Below are positions 1 through 12,752 of a DNA stretch of 64,000 nt, in pieces (position 1 is the first letter of the stretch; the number at the start of each line of letters is the position of its first letter). The position numbers and the translations under genes were made by a program. The notes beneath the pieces are model-generated. The model did no database searches, had not been told where the DNA came from, and was given only the letters and a program-made list of their open reading frames with translations. This DNA is from Akebia trifoliata. Lineage: Eukaryota; Streptophyta; Magnoliopsida; Ranunculales; Lardizabalaceae. Location: positions 33,725,756-33,789,755 of the forward strand of contig CM030715.1 of NCBI GenBank assembly GCA_017979445.1, written 5' to 3'.

Positions 1-44
1 GACCAACTTGCACTGAATCTTACCATTTTGATTTCACTTCAGGA

Positions 45-3000
45 ATGGAAGAAACATCCTTCAATCCATCAGAAAAGAGGCAACTATTTTCTATCTTTTT
101 AAAAAAAATCTGTTATTTATGTATCCAACTTATTTTCCAAACCAAGTTTTTAGAAATCTCAATTTGTCATTCAGGTGTGCAGTTGTTACTGGGGGTAATA
201 AAGGACTTGGACTAGAGATATGCCGTCAGCTAGCTTCCAATGGAATCATGGTCATACTAACTGCAAGAGATGAGAGAAGGGGCATTGAAGCTGTTGAAAA
301 TCTTAAGGGATCTGGACTCTCTAATGTGGTTTTCTATCAACTTGATGTCAAGGTTCCTGCTAATATTGCTTCTTTGGCAGATTTTATCAAAACTCATTTC
401 GGCAAACTCGACATCTTGGTGAGAAAAAGACCCCATTTTTTTTTTTTTAACATTTAATATCTTTCAAATCAGATTCATGAAGGAAAGAAGAGAGAGAGAA
501 AAAAAAAACATGAGCAAATTACTGTGGCATCCAAAAACATGATCCGATGCTTCAGGGTTGTAAAGGACAAAATTCTATCAACTTTGAATTTTGTTCTTTT
601 CAAAAACAGTTATTTTTTACCGTTGAATTTCAATTTTAAGTTTGGGAGTTATGTCGAAATTCGGTAGCCATCCATTTTCAAAAACATGGATGAAGCTCAA
701 TAGAAATTGTTTTTTGAATTAATTTTTTTTTTAATCTGAATTTTTGGAAGAAACTTAGAGGTCTGTGTTGTCGGATTGCTTAGGTGGTAATCCATTTGAC
801 CATGCTCAATACATTTGACTATTTTCTAGTTTTATTTGATTGAGTTCTTTAGGGCAATTCTCCTTCTTTGCAACACGACAAATTTAATCAGGAGATTTGA
901 CTTGTTGTATTATTACAAATGTTATTTTTTTTATTGGAACCCTATTGCAAACATGAGATCATTCTTGAGTAAGAAGTGATTAAGACCATATTTTCCAATA
1001 TCATTGCAATCTAAATTTCATCAGAACCCAAGTTACTAAGCTGAAGCCTTCCATGGAAGTTTGGGAAAATTTTCTAAGTTGCAATGCTGCACTTCAGTAT
1101 CTTGTGAAGAAGTCAAGCAATGTAAACACAATACCCATCTCTTCTCTTGTGTGTTTTTCTAGCTATGGAAGATATAAGTAATTTCAACTTGATTATGTAT
1201 TTAATCCTAAAAATCTAATAGAAACACACAGATAAAGTGTGTAACAAAATTTAATGTATAAATTTGAGTAAGAGAATTTTGACTTAAAAGATGAAATCCA
1301 ACCTCATTGCATATATATTTACCTAGCACTGACATGGATTTTGTGGAAAAATAACCTTTTATGCAGGTGAATAATGCAGGGATTGGTTCAGTTAAAGTTG
1401 GTATTGAAGCTTTTGAGGCTTTTATGTCGGGAGGTGGCGAAGTAAGTCCTAATCTATTGAGGCTTGTATAAGTTATGCAACATTTTCATGATATTTAATG
1501 CTTTTTATAGACATTATCGATGGTTGTACATTTAAATGTTAATTTTATTAGTCTATCTAAAAGTTTGCTATTAACTAGCTAAAGATTTGATATGCTTTTA
1601 ATTTTTCTAGGTGAAAGATATAGAGGCCAAGTTGTTGGAGGGGGGAATAGTAGAGCAAACTTACGAAAAGGCCGAAGAATGTTTGAAAACCAACTATTAT
1701 GGAACCAAATTAGTGACTGAAGCACTTCTTCCCCTTCTTCAACTCTGCACCAATTCGGCAAGGGTAGTAAATATTTCCTCTGTACGTGGCCAGCTTGAGG
1801 TAATATTTAACTTGGAAAATTATGGTTACTTATCATATTAGGAAAAAAATGGCATAGTTTATATGGTGTGAACATTTTTTAATAGAGCAATGCTAATATG
1901 ATTGAAATTAGATTGGTTCCTAATGATGGTTGGGGTTTGATTGAATCAGCACTAATACAAGGTTATTCTACCACTCTTTGGACCAATCATGATCATCGTC
2001 GTTAATTTCACTAGTGTGATTTTTAGTTCAACATTTTCTTTCTTTATATGGGTGGCTAGTTTGGGCAAAATTATAATATTGGATAACATCATCTATCAGG
2101 GCATCGTTTAGATTGACTTTTTGTTTCATTTGCAAGCTAGTGGTGAAATCTATAAATCATTTATTCATCCATTGTGACTTCACCCAGGAGGTCTGATCTC
2201 ATTTTATCTCTTTGTTTAATCATAATTGGTGTTTCCAAGATCCATTTCACAATTTTTTCAGCGATTGGCAAATCACGGGCATTAATCCCAGCAAATGAAT
2301 TTTGTGGAGTTTACCCCATTTGTGTGTGTGTGTGTGGGTGGGTGGGTGGTATTTTGAAGGAAAATAAACACCAGAAATTTGAAGGGATTGAGAACTCACT
2401 CCAATAGATAATCGATTGATATATATATAGGGGAATGCTAATATTTAAGACCTCATGATGACGTTAGTATGTATTATGTGAAAGACTAATACTCTTATTT
2501 TTTTCATTAAAAGGTAAAATGAGGAGGGATATTATTGGAAAGTAAATGTGATGGAGATTACTAAGGTCCTCATGAGGTCTTGGACGTTAGCATTCCCCAT
2601 ATCTCTATATATATATAAAGAGAGAGAGGAAACTTAATAACAACGATATTATAATCTTGTTATTTCAGAATATCCCCAATGAGAACATCAAATCACAGTT
2701 GAACAATATCGTTTGCCTAACAGAAGACAAGCTGGAGGAGCTGTTGCAATCATTTCTGAAGGACTTCAAGGAGGGTATGTTGGAGGCTAATGGCTGGCCT
2801 ATCACCGCATCGGCTTATAAAGTCTCCAAAGTTGCTATAAATGCCTATACGAGGATCCTGGCCCGGAAATTCCCAAATTTTCTCATAAATTGTGTTCATC
2901 CCGGTTACATTAAAACTGATCTTACATTTAAAACAGGGATTTTGACACCTGAGGAAGGTGCTAGAGCTCCTGTAATGTTGGCTTTGTTGCCTGAGAATGG

Positions 3001-3046
3001 CCCTACTGGCACCTACTTTGATCAGATGAACATGTCAACCTTTTGA
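45..3046 (+). CDS. SDR copy 1: salutaridine reductase / (+)-neomenthol dehydrogenase-like
   Basis: Five exons: 45-79, 175-418, 1367-1441, 1611-1799 and 2669-3046, giving about 306 residues (family about 310). It should be a cytosolic NADPH-dependent ketone reductase acting on a terpenoid, alkaloid or other small carbonyl; the substrate cannot be told. Seen: the TGGNKGLG dinucleotide-binding loop, LTARD after strand 2 (Arg suits NADPH), NNAG opening exon 3, the NYYG Asn, Ser in VNISS, and the YKVSK Tyr/Lys pair in exon 5. The start is chosen because [12 protein letters not shown] joins directly to CAVVTGG, as in relatives. That join needs a GC donor (AG|GCAACT at 80) and an AG acceptor at 174. 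This is the most divergent copy: exon 4 has two extra in-frame codons and exon 5 lacks several residues shared by the others. Only 44 bases of upstream sequence are visible. Confidence 0.88.
525..800. repeat. Dispersed repeat in intron 2 of SDR copy 1
   Basis: The sequence from CAAAAACATGATCC to GGTAATCCATTTGA recurs in intron 1 of the WLIM2 gene (about 54420-55370, there split by two insertions). It is absent from intron 2 of copies 2-4. It has no coding sequence and its class is not recognised. Confidence 0.72.
2430..2598. mobile_element. TA-flanked MITE in intron 4 of SDR copy 1
   Basis: A 169-bp element with inverted ends GGGGAATGCTAA...AAGACCTCATGA, each end touching an (AT)n run. It is smaller than the other foldback elements here but has the same GGG-next-to-TA layout. 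No coding content. Confidence 0.75.
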
Positions 3047-4979
3047 CTAGAAGTTGGTGTTTCAAGATCTATTTAGTAATTGTACTGGTTAATTCTCTGT
3101 TATATTTGAAACATTTTGATGCATGTTTCTTAATTGAAAACATAGAATATCTTCTTTCCTAATCCTATGCTGTTGGTAAAATAAATGAAATTTGGAATTT
3201 CAATTTATCTAGCCTTGTTCTTTTGGTGAATTGTGTAGGTTCTTATCAATTCCCTAAGAGTTCATTGATGATGAAATTAGAGCTTGTTTGGATCATCTTT
3301 TTGTTGGGAATTTCAAAATTAATTAAGGAGTGATTTCATTTGACTAGAAGAATGGTTCTTACATCTTATAAATGAGCTTCTTTGCCCTTTTATGACCAAT
3401 AAAATCTGATTGACTCCTCAACCTATATTTTGAAAATTTCGAATGAATCAACTGAGATGTTGTCTGAGTTCGTGTGATGGATGACTCAAATGGACCATCT
3501 TGCCCAATTGCTTTTGAGATTGGGCATATCGTGCCCAAGTCATTTTTATTAAGGGTGCAACTTTGTCTGGTTCAAACCGAGAACCGAATCTAACCGATAG
3601 CTTTGGGGTGATTTGGTTTAGTTTGGAATAAGTTATAGTTCGGTTCCAAATAGAAAAACGGAAAACCAATCAATTTGATTTGGTTCTCGGATCAAGCTTG
3701 TATAGAACCAAACCAAATCGAGAACTGAACCCTTAGATTAACGAATTAATAATAATTATTATGAATTAATTTAAGAGTTAGGATGTAGATTAATGATCTT
3801 TTATGGATAAACTAATGACTTTTGTGGATATACTAAATTTATTATATGAAAATTTATGTTTATTATATATTTATTTATTTTATTAAAAAATATTATTTAA
3901 ATTTATAGAATATTGGCAACCCATAGAACTCAACTAAATCAAATAGATTTTAGTTCGGCTTGGGTTGGGTTGGTTCCAATGGAATTTGGTTCGGTTCTAA
4001 TTCTTATTTAGTAGAACCGACCTATGTTGATTCGGTTCCAATTTGACCTCAAACCGAATCAAGTTGCATCACTAATTTTTATTGGTCGTTGAAGACCTTA
4101 TAAATCATCTTCTTTTCTTTCTTCTTCTCTGAATTCAAATGTTTTACTTTAATTTTTAGGATAAATTACATTTTGACCCCCTATAATTTGGCATAATTTC
4201 ATTTTAACTCCTTAACATTTTGATAATTACACTTACCTCCCCTTTCATTAACGTATTTAAACAAATTTTAAAATGCCCCACTTTAGCCTTCATTGAACTC
4301 ATTTTTTTCACATGCATATATTTATTTATAATTTTTTTAAATGGTCTTTATAAAAGAAATTTAACTCTTTAAGTTAACGGCAATTTGATGGAAGATGTAG
4401 GTGAATCCTTAGATAACTATAACGTAGGTAGGTGCAATTATCAAAATTTTAGGGTATCAAAAGTGTAATTTATCCTAAATTTTTATTTTTAGGATGTGTT
4501 TTTATAAAGATAGACTTCTAAAATTTTAAAATTAAATATGAGTCACGATCCAAAAGGGTGTCCTGCTTTTATGTTCGTGGCACACTTGAGTAGGATAATA
4601 AATATCAATGGGCGACTTGAACAGCTTAATTTGGAGTGCAAGGTGACATAAACTCCAACTAAAATATACCACGTACAGTGTTCCTATTTTATTATAGGAA
4701 TGGTACTCGATCTAACCTATTAAAGTTATTGACACATGGATTGTTACTATTGAGAAATGCACAGTAGATTTATTTCCCGATTAGTATTTGCTTCTAGTGA
4801 GAAACAGCTTCAAGGTTGTCCTTGTCTTGAGGATTAGATGCCCATGTCACTCTCTGTGGTATTCTTTAAGGGTATTTTATTCATTACACATTATTGTACT
4901 TAATGCAAATAGTGGTAAAAGCAATATAATTCACATTAACTTGCATACTGAGACTTATCATTTTGATATCTCTTCAGGA
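3047..4979. other. Spacer between SDR copies 1 and 2
   Basis: It holds the 3'UTR-like segment conserved after copies 1-3 (to about 3540), the hAT-type MITE, and the upstream region of copy 2 with an AATATAA box. No further gene is visible. Confidence 0.7.
3550..4074. mobile_element. hAT-type MITE downstream of SDR copy 1
   Basis: A 525-bp element has imperfect inverted ends of the form TAGGGGTGCAACTTGG and is flanked by an exact 8-bp duplication ATTTTTAT (3542-3549 and 4075-4082). Eight-base duplications and TAGGGGTG-type ends are the hAT signature. The interior is rich in GGTTCGGTTC-like motifs and has no transposase. Confidence 0.82.
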
Positions 4980-7900
4980 ATGGAAGAAATATCCTTCAAT
5001 CCATCTGAAAAGAGGCAAATATTTTCTGTTTCTTTTATTTTATTTATTTATTTTCTGTTTTTTTATTTATTTAGTTTATTTATTTTTATTGTTCTTATTG
5101 TGATCCAATTTATTATCAAAACCAAGTTTTTAAAAATCTCAGTATATCTTTCAGGTGTGGAGTAGTAACTGGGGGTAATAAAGGAATTGGACTGGAGATA
5201 TGCCGTCAACTAGCTTCTAATGGGATCATAGTCATACTAACTGCAAGAGATGAAAAGAGGGGTATTGAAGCTGTTGAAAATATTAAAGGGTCTGGACTCT
5301 CTAATGTGCTTTTCCATCAACTTGATGTCAAGGTTCCTGCTAGTATTGCTTCTTTGGCAAATTTCATCAAAACCCATTTTGGCAAACTCGATATCTTGGT
5401 GAGAAAAAATACCCAATTTTCTTTTAAACATATTATATCATATCATTTAAGTAAGATTCATGAAAGAAGAGACAGAGGGAATATTAGCAAGGTATTTATA
5501 TTTAATTTATTTAAATTAATATAAAAATATATTATTAGATTTAATTAAATAAAAAATATTATTTATTTTTGACATATTGAAAAAAAAAAAAAGAGTCAAG
5601 TATATAGGTTTTCTCACAACTCTATTTTAGTAATGGATTGATTAGTTGTTGAGGAAAAACTAGAGTACTTGACTCTAAATGCACAAATATTAGATATAAA
5701 CAAGTAAACAATTTACTTGTACTATACCCTCAATAAAGATATCACTCACAAGTTGAAGAAGAAAATGACACTCTATTAAGAAAAACACACTTTTACAAAC
5801 ACTCAACTTTTTACAACCTCTCAAGACTTCTTACTTACAACTTATTTCTACAACTTGTTTCTTACTACTTGATTACAAAATGAGAGGACTCACCCCTATT
5901 TATACTAGTGGCACTTCCTTAACTAATGGTTAGGATTGTGCCAACACATTTCTTAATTTAGTGATTACAATTTTGTCATCTAGAACTTTCTAAAAATATC
6001 TATTAGTCTAGAGTTTTCTACCAAAATATCTATAATTCTAGAATCTTCTATTTTCTCTTATCTAAAGACATCTAGAGTTTTCTCTAGGAAGATTCTAGAA
6101 ATTGGGCTATAAATAACTATTGGGCTTGAACAATAAATATGGACTTTTCCAATTTGGGCTGGTGTTGAATTTTAACATTAGTTGCACACCAATCCTAGAA
6201 AATCCTTTTATTTTTTATAACCTCTATTTTAACCTACTCCTTGCACTTCAATACATAATTTTTTTAGGGTTCAACGTTTATTTTAATTTGTAGTTTTGTA
6301 TTCTTTTCTCGTGTTTTGTGATTGGTTTTGCTCATCTTCTCTTTGGCTCCAACTCAAGGTATTGATTTTCTAATCTCTATTTAGAAATTAATATGAACTT
6401 GTGGAAATAGTTGAGAAAGAAGGAAAAAAAAATAAAAAATGAGAGCAAGATTTTTTAAAACTATTTTTGATGTGTAATCATCCAAATGGGGTGCTAAGTG
6501 GAATTTTTAAGTGATAAATTGCAATTAGTAATGGGTGGCGTGCAACTAGTATGTGAGAGAGAGACCATAGCTTGGTACTTACCTAGCTAGTGCATTTTGG
6601 CGCTTTTGAGACTTATTTGTTAGATGTACCATCAATCGTTGATTTTGTCAGTTGGAAAATCGAAATGGGTGTGAAACTATTATGATGTGTTTGGATGGAC
6701 TTGAAAAACATAATTCTTGTTGGTCTAAGGGGTTTGAACACGTATTATAATTCAATAATTAGTCAAAATGATTTGACTTTGCTCAAACAAGTTGATCATT
6801 GGTCAAAGAGGTGTGACCATGGGTCAAACACATTTGACTATGCTCAAAACATTTGACTATATTCTAGTTCGATCCAATTGAATTATTTATGAAAATTCTC
6901 CATCTATGCAAGATGACAAATTGTGATCAAGATATTGGGCTCATTGTAATACAAATGGAATCATATTGCGAACTTGAGTTTATCCTTGAGTAAGAAGTGA
7001 TTAATGTTTTAAAGAAACGGTTACACACATGGAGCTCAACCTCTCGTGATTTCTTTTTCTAATTAGTTTCTCAGATTCCAAACCATATTTTCCAATATCT
7101 TTGTACTACAAATTTCATCAGAATGCAAGTTATTAAAGCATTGTATTAATAAGCCCTGTTTGCAAGATGGGAAAATTTTCCTAACAAATATCTCCGAGGA
7201 AGTAATTCGATTTGATTTTTTGTATTTAATTCTAAAAATCTAATAGAAACACAGTTAAATTGTGTAACAAAATTTAAGTACAAATTTGGGTAAAGAGATT
7301 TTGATTTAAAAGATGAAATCCAACATCTATATTTCTTTCACTGACATAGATTTTGTGGAAAAATAACAATTTATGCAGGTGAATAATGCAGGGATTGGTG
7401 GAGTTGAAATTGATATTGAAGCTTTAACGGCTTTTACGTTAGGGGGTGGCGATGTAAGTCCTAGCCTGTTGAGTCTTGTATAACTTATAGACATTATTGA
7501 TGATTGCAAATTTAAATGTTAATGTCATTAGTCTATCTAAAAGTTAACTATTAACTAGCTAAAGATTTGATATGGTTTTAATTCTTCTAGGTGAAAGATA
7601 TAGATGCCAACTTGTTGGAGGGAATAGTAGTGCGAACTTACAAAAAGGCCGAAGAATGTTTGAAAACCAACTATTATGGAGCCAAAGGAGTGAGTGAAGC
7701 ACTTGTTCCCCTTCTTCAACTCTCCAATTCGGCAAGGATAGTGAATGTTTCCTCCAGATATCTCTCCAATTCGGCAAGGATAGTGAATGTTTCCTCCAGA
7801 TATGGCCAACTTGGGGTAATATTTAACCTGGAAATTCAAGGCTTCTTATGATACAATATTAGTAAAGGAAAGACCAAAAAAAGCAGCAACATGGGGCTAA

Positions 7901-8556
7901 CATTTTTTTTATATACAGAGCAATGATAATGTAATTGAAACCCATATTGATTCCTAATGATGGTCGGCGTACTTAATCAACACGAATACAAGGCTATATC
8001 AGTATGCAACATGGGTTCGAGTGTCAGCTTTGGTGAACCCTGAAAATTAGACATTAGATAATCTGAAACAAAGCAATTGTTCTTTTTTCTTATATGATAT
8101 TTTGTATAAGAACAACGCTGCATAATGTATCAATGACTTGTAAAGAAGAAAATATGCATGTGTGTGTGTGACATGGGTATATATATATGGGTCGGGTTCT
8201 TATGACCCTTATTACAACTCATATTGCGACACACCATTTTGTCTTATATGGGCAAAAATGTTTGGAATGGGCTGATTTTTGTGAGGATGATCTCTATGGT
8301 GAGGAGATCATCCTTGCCAAAAATCAGCTCATTATGAAACTTCTAGACCGTCCAATTTTTGTAAATCAATTTTGATGGGGTTAGCAGTTTTGGAATTGGA
8401 TGATTTTTTGCCAGGATAATCCTCTCATCACAAAGATCATCCTCACAAAAATCAGCCCATTCCAAACATTTTTGCCCATATAAGACAAAATGGTGTGTCG
8501 TAATATGAGTCGTAATAGGGGGTCGTAATAACGCTGTTCTATATATATATATATAT

Positions 8557-8604
<48 letters not shown>

Positions 8605-10189
8605 GATCAGGATCCATTGACTCTAAGATTCATGAAAAAAACACATGATCCCGACCCTTTAAATGCAAAATCCAATGATTGAGTTTTATCCTCAGGGTAA
8701 GTATCTCCGAGGTTTGTGTTTTCAAGATACTCATAAATCACAATCATTTGATTTTGTGTTTAAAGGGTTAGTATCATGTGTTTTTTTCATGAGTCATTCT
8801 TACGAGTCAACAGATCCCAACCCACATATATATAATATAGGGTCGGGTTTGGTAGACAATGTATTTTATCTTGTATGGATAAAAAGTTTCAGAATGGGCT
8901 TTTTTTTTTACGATAATCTTTATAGTAAGTGAATCATTCTCACAAAAAATCAGTTCATTCTGAAATTTCTAGTCCCAATTAACAAGTTGAAGAATTGTGG
9001 ACTGTTCATTTTTACTGTTAGTTTGTAACCATTTTTCATAGGGTTAGAAGTTTTAGAATTGGCTGATTTTTTGTGAAGAGATCATCCTCACAAAAAAATC
9101 AGCCCATTCCAAAATTTTATTTTCCATATAATACAAAATGTTGTCTACGGAATGCTGACCATGTGTATATAAAATACTCTAACCAGCATTGAGGGGGCGG
9201 AGCTAATGGGGGCAATTGCCCCCACAGAACTTTGAGACACCCCTACATTTTCAACTAATTACATGTTCCATTTGCCTGTTGACCAGGCCTCTCACATACT
9301 AAATGAAATGAGCTACATATCATTTTCTTCAACTTCTAACCAAGAACCTCTGAATTTCACCCTAATTAAATATATAAATTATCTCCTCATCCATTGTAAC
9401 TTCACACCTATATGGTCTGATCTAATTTTATCTCTTTATTTACTCTTAGTTTGTGTTTTCCAAGGTTGTCTCCTTTGTTAATAGTTGGCAAATCACGGCC
9501 CTAAATTCTACCTAAAATATCATGTGGAATTTTACCTCATTTGCTGTGTGTTGGGGAATTTGGAAGGAAATGTAATGCTAGGCATTCGAAGTTTGAGCAT
9601 TTGTTCCAATAGACTATACTTTCCACTTTGGTGTGTAATCTTTGCAAATTTTCTCTTTATCCTATATTTGTAGGTAGGTCTCTTTACATCCTTTATTTAT
9701 AATTTTCTCTCTTTTTAATAAATTCATTTTATTTATTTAATTTAAAAAAAAAAAAAACAGTTTAACTATAAAAATTATAACAGCAATGATATTGTCTTGT
9801 TGTTGTTTCAGTTTATCCCCAACAAGAAGATCAAAGTAGAGTTGAACGACATCGATTGCCTAACAGAAGAGAAGCTGGATGTTCTGTTGCAACGGTTTCT
9901 AAAGGATTTTAAGGAGGATGTGTTGGAGGCTAATGGCTGGCCCATTACTGTATCTGCTTATAAAGTCTCCAAAGCTGCGATAAATGCCTACACGAGGATC
10001 CTAGCCCGAAAATTCCCGAATTTTCTCATAAATAGCGTTCATCCCGGTTATGTCAAAACGGATATTACGTTTCAGAAAGGACTTTTGACACCTGAGGAAG
10101 GTGCAAGAGCTCCTGTAATGTTGGCTTTGTTTCCCGAGAATGGCCCTACTGGCAACTACTTTGATCAGATGAACATGGCAACCTTTTGA
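4980..10189 (+). CDS. SDR copy 2, with duplicated catalytic-serine segment
   Basis: Exons 4980-5014, 5155-5398, 7379-7453, 7591-7815 and 9812-10189 encode about 318 residues of the same SDR type. Seen: [16 protein letters not shown] and YKVSK. Intron 1 (5015-5154) again has a GC donor. Exon 4 is 42 bp longer than in copies 3 and 4 because 7720-7761 is repeated exactly at 7762-7803. This doubles [14 protein letters not shown], which carries strand 5 and the catalytic Ser, without changing frame. The enzyme may therefore be inactive or altered, although every other motif and splice site is intact. Intron 2 holds a solo LTR (5647-6177) and intron 4 holds several MITEs. Two extra changes, VLLQR and ALFPEN, are private to this copy. 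Confidence 0.87.
5647..6177 (-). mobile_element. Solo LTR in intron 2 of SDR copy 2
   Basis: A 531-bp insertion starts TGTTGAGG, ends TTAACA (TG...CA) and is flanked by the 5-bp duplication TTAGT (5642-5646 and 6178-6182). Copies 3 and 4 show the unoccupied site (TAGTTGC). On the minus strand it contains TATAAATAGGGG, a promoter-like box, so the LTR probably points leftward against the gene. No internal retroelement sequence is present, so it is a solo LTR left by recombination between two LTRs. It is probably Copia-like, but that cannot be shown from the LTR alone. Confidence 0.88.
7720..7803 (+). repeat. Perfect 42-bp tandem duplication in SDR copy 2 exon 4
   Basis: Units 7720-7761 and 7762-7803 are identical. 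Each encodes 14 residues, [14 protein letters not shown]. The other three copies carry one unit. Confidence 0.97.
8189..8539. mobile_element. TA-flanked foldback MITE in intron 4 of SDR copy 2
   Basis: The two halves are inverted copies of each other over more than 80 bp (TTGGAATGGGCTGATTTTTG on the left, its complement on the right). Each half also folds on itself around GAGGATGATCTC / GAGATCATCCTC. (TA)n runs abut both ends (8179-8188 and 8540-8557). No coding content. Confidence 0.8.
8603..8824. mobile_element. Inverted-repeat MITE (GGATCCATTGACTC type)
   Basis: The ends are inverted copies containing GACTC, TGACTCATGAAAAAAACAC-like and GATCCCAACCC blocks. The middle contains AAGTATCTCCGAG and AAGATACTCATAAATC. 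The same element recurs at 27.7, 52.4 and 52.8 kb and as half copies near 20.1 and 20.7 kb. A (GA)n run precedes it at 8558-8602. Confidence 0.75.
8840..9160. mobile_element. TA-flanked foldback MITE, GGGTCGGGTT end type, SDR copy 2
   Basis: It begins GGGTCGGGTTTGGTAGACAA right after a TA-rich run and ends GGAATGCTGACC before TATATAAAA. The arms carry CAGAATGGGCT and its complement. The same insertion, with the same right flank (AAAATACTCTAACCAGCATT), is found in intron 4 of copies 3 and 4. Confidence 0.7.
9191..9365. mobile_element. Truncated hAT-type element in intron 4 of SDR copy 2
   Basis: The left end (GAGGGGGCGGAGCTA after CCAGCATT at 9183-9190) and about 170 bp match the element in copy 4, but the right end is deleted and the gene's own intron sequence resumes. 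It therefore derives from the same ancestral insertion. The right boundary is approximate. Confidence 0.65.
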
Positions 10190-10692
10190 CTAGAAGTTGG
10201 TGTTTCAAGATCTATTTAGTAATTGTACTGGTTAATTTTCTGTTATATTTGAAACATTTTGACCCATGTTTCTTAATTGAAAACATAGAATATCTTCTTT
10301 CCTAATCCTATGCTGTTGGTAAGATAAATGAAATTTTGAATTTCATTTATCTAGCCTTGTTCTTTTGGTGAATTGTGTAGGTTCTTATCAATCCCCTAAG
10401 AGTTTCATTGATGATGAAATTAGAACTTGTTTGGATCATCTTTTTGTTGGGAATTTCAAAATTAATTACGGAGTGATTTCATTTGACTAGAAGAATGGTT
10501 CTTACATCTTATAAATGAGCTTCTTTGCCCTTTTATGACCAATAAAATCTGATTGACTCCTCAACCTATATTTTGAAAATTTTGAATGAATCAACTGAGA
10601 TGTTATCCGAGTTCGTGTGATGGATGACTCAAATAGACCATCTTGCCCAATTATTTTAGAGATTTGGCATATCGTGCCCAAGTCATTTTTAT

Positions 10693-11195
10693 TAGGGGTG
10701 CAACTTGGTCTGGTTCAAATCGATAACCGAATCAAACCGATAGATTTGGAGTGGTTTGGTTTTGTTTGGAACAAGTTGTAGTTCGGTTCCGGGTTAAAAA
10801 AATGGAGAACCGATCAATTTAATTCGGTTCACGGATCAAGCTTTTATAGAACCAAACCCTTAGATTAATGAATTAATAATAATAATTATGAATTAATTTA
10901 AGAGTTAGGATGTCAATTAATGATCTAGTATGGATAAACTAATGACTTTTTGTGGATATACTAAATTTATTATATGAAAATTTATGTTTATTATATATAT
11001 TTATTAAAAAATATTATTTAAATTTATAGAATATTGGCAACCCATAGAACGGAACCGAACCAAATCGACTTTAGTTCTGTTTGGGTTGGGTTGGTTCCAA
11101 TGGAATTTGGTTTGGTTTTGGTTCTTAGTTAGTGGAATCGGCCTATGCTGGTTTGGTTCCAATTTGACCTCAAACCGAACTAAGTTGCACCCCTA
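10693..11195. mobile_element. hAT-type MITE downstream of SDR copy 2
   Basis: The same element as 3' of copy 1, at the matching place. The ends TAGGGGTGCAACTTGG and its complement are better preserved here. The left duplication ATTTTTAT (10685-10692) is intact and the right one has decayed. Confidence 0.8.
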
Positions 11196-11449
11196 GTTTG
11201 TACTGGTTCTTGAAGACCTTGTAAATCATCTTCTTTTCTTTCTTTTTTTTTGTAAATTCAAATATTTACTTTAATTTTTAGGATAAATTACATTTTGACC
11301 CCTATACTTTAGAATCATTCTATTTTAACCTCTTAACATTTTGATAATTGCACTTACTTCCCCTTTCATTGACAGGTTTAAAATTTAGATGTTAGTTTAC
11401 GAATTTTATGTTATTTTTTATTAGAAAAAAACAAATTTAAAAATGCCAT

Positions 11450-12752
11450 GTTGATCATTGTAAAAACTTGATGTATAAATTGCAGAGATAGAGATTAAAA
11501 TATGAACTTTGGGTAAGTCAGATTCGTTCTTCAGGGACAGTTGGGATTCACTTAAAATTCGAGTTGTAAACCAGAATAGTGTTTAAAATAGATTGATTAA
11601 AAACAAAATAGATTTGTAACAAAATATAAAATGGAAATTAACTTGTAATTGAAAATAAAACAAAAAATAGATTGAAGATATAAGAAAAGGAGCTTAGAAA
11701 AGTCAATTCAGCCTTTACAAACTATCCATAATGCAGATTAATTCTAAGAATAATTCAATCCATGTAGCAAGTTATTGCTCATGAATCAGAAAGTGGAGTA
11801 GTTTAATCATCAAAAGCAACCAAAGGTTATTCATGAAAATCCTAATTTAATTGAGATTGCCTAACTTATATTTAGATTCTTCACAAAGTATAGCCGTTCT
11901 TGAACTTATCTAAACAATGGGTATCCAAGTTTAAATCATAAATGTAAGTTAGATTATCTAATCATAGAAGAATTTTTCGAATAATTAACATGTAAGCAAA
12001 ATAAGGAATTAAAACTACATTAGAGGGATGAATTTGCTCTAGCATTCTTGACCTCTCTAAGGAGAGTCTAGCCACTCATTGCAAGGGTCATGGTTGCAAG
12101 CAATAAGACAATAAATGGAGAGAAAAATGTAAAACAGAACTGCAACTTGATTCTTTCTTTGATAGTCTCTTAAGAGAATTACAATAAGAACTAAAGGAAG
12201 GAAAAATCAACAGAATCACTCTTGATGTTCTTACTACAATCAAGAGCTCTCTCAAAAGAAAATTACAGAGAATTTACACTAAGAGAATAGAGATGATTAG
12301 AGGTCCTTTCTTGGAATCAACCCTCTAATTTATAACATTCGTAATTGAGTTATTGGGTCGACTTTTTGGATGATTCGATACAAAAGATTCAGTTAGTTAC
12401 AACGGCCGAAGCATTTGGAGTATTCAGTGCGAATCTCGAAGTAAGATGTCTCTAGATCACCGTGGCGCACTAGGAAGACACCGTAGTGAGGTGACGTGGC
12501 AGCTTTTGCTGCTCATCTTCGGCCAAGTTTCTCCTTTTTGCTTGCACATTGTAAGCGATTTTGTTATGTTGTTTAGTAACTTTCACATGCGCTTTATTTA
12601 TATGCAATTAGCAATTATATCTCATTAGCTTCATTAATTTGAAAAATTAATATAATTTGCTATTATTTATATAAACTAACATTTAAACGTTGATAATCTT
12701 TGTGAATTTCCAATCCCAAAATCAAATTATTGGGACCTTAGCACCTGCTTAG
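11450..12752 (-). mobile_element. Probable solo LTR or LTR-like insertion between SDR copies 2 and 3
   Basis: About 1.3 kb interrupts a spacer that is continuous in the flanks of copies 1 and 3. It starts near TGTTGATC and ends near CCTTAGCA, compatible with an LTR, and has a TATA-like TTATAAAT on the minus strand near 12330. No clear target-site duplication was found and the ends are uncertain by tens of bases. There is no coding content. Confidence 0.5.
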
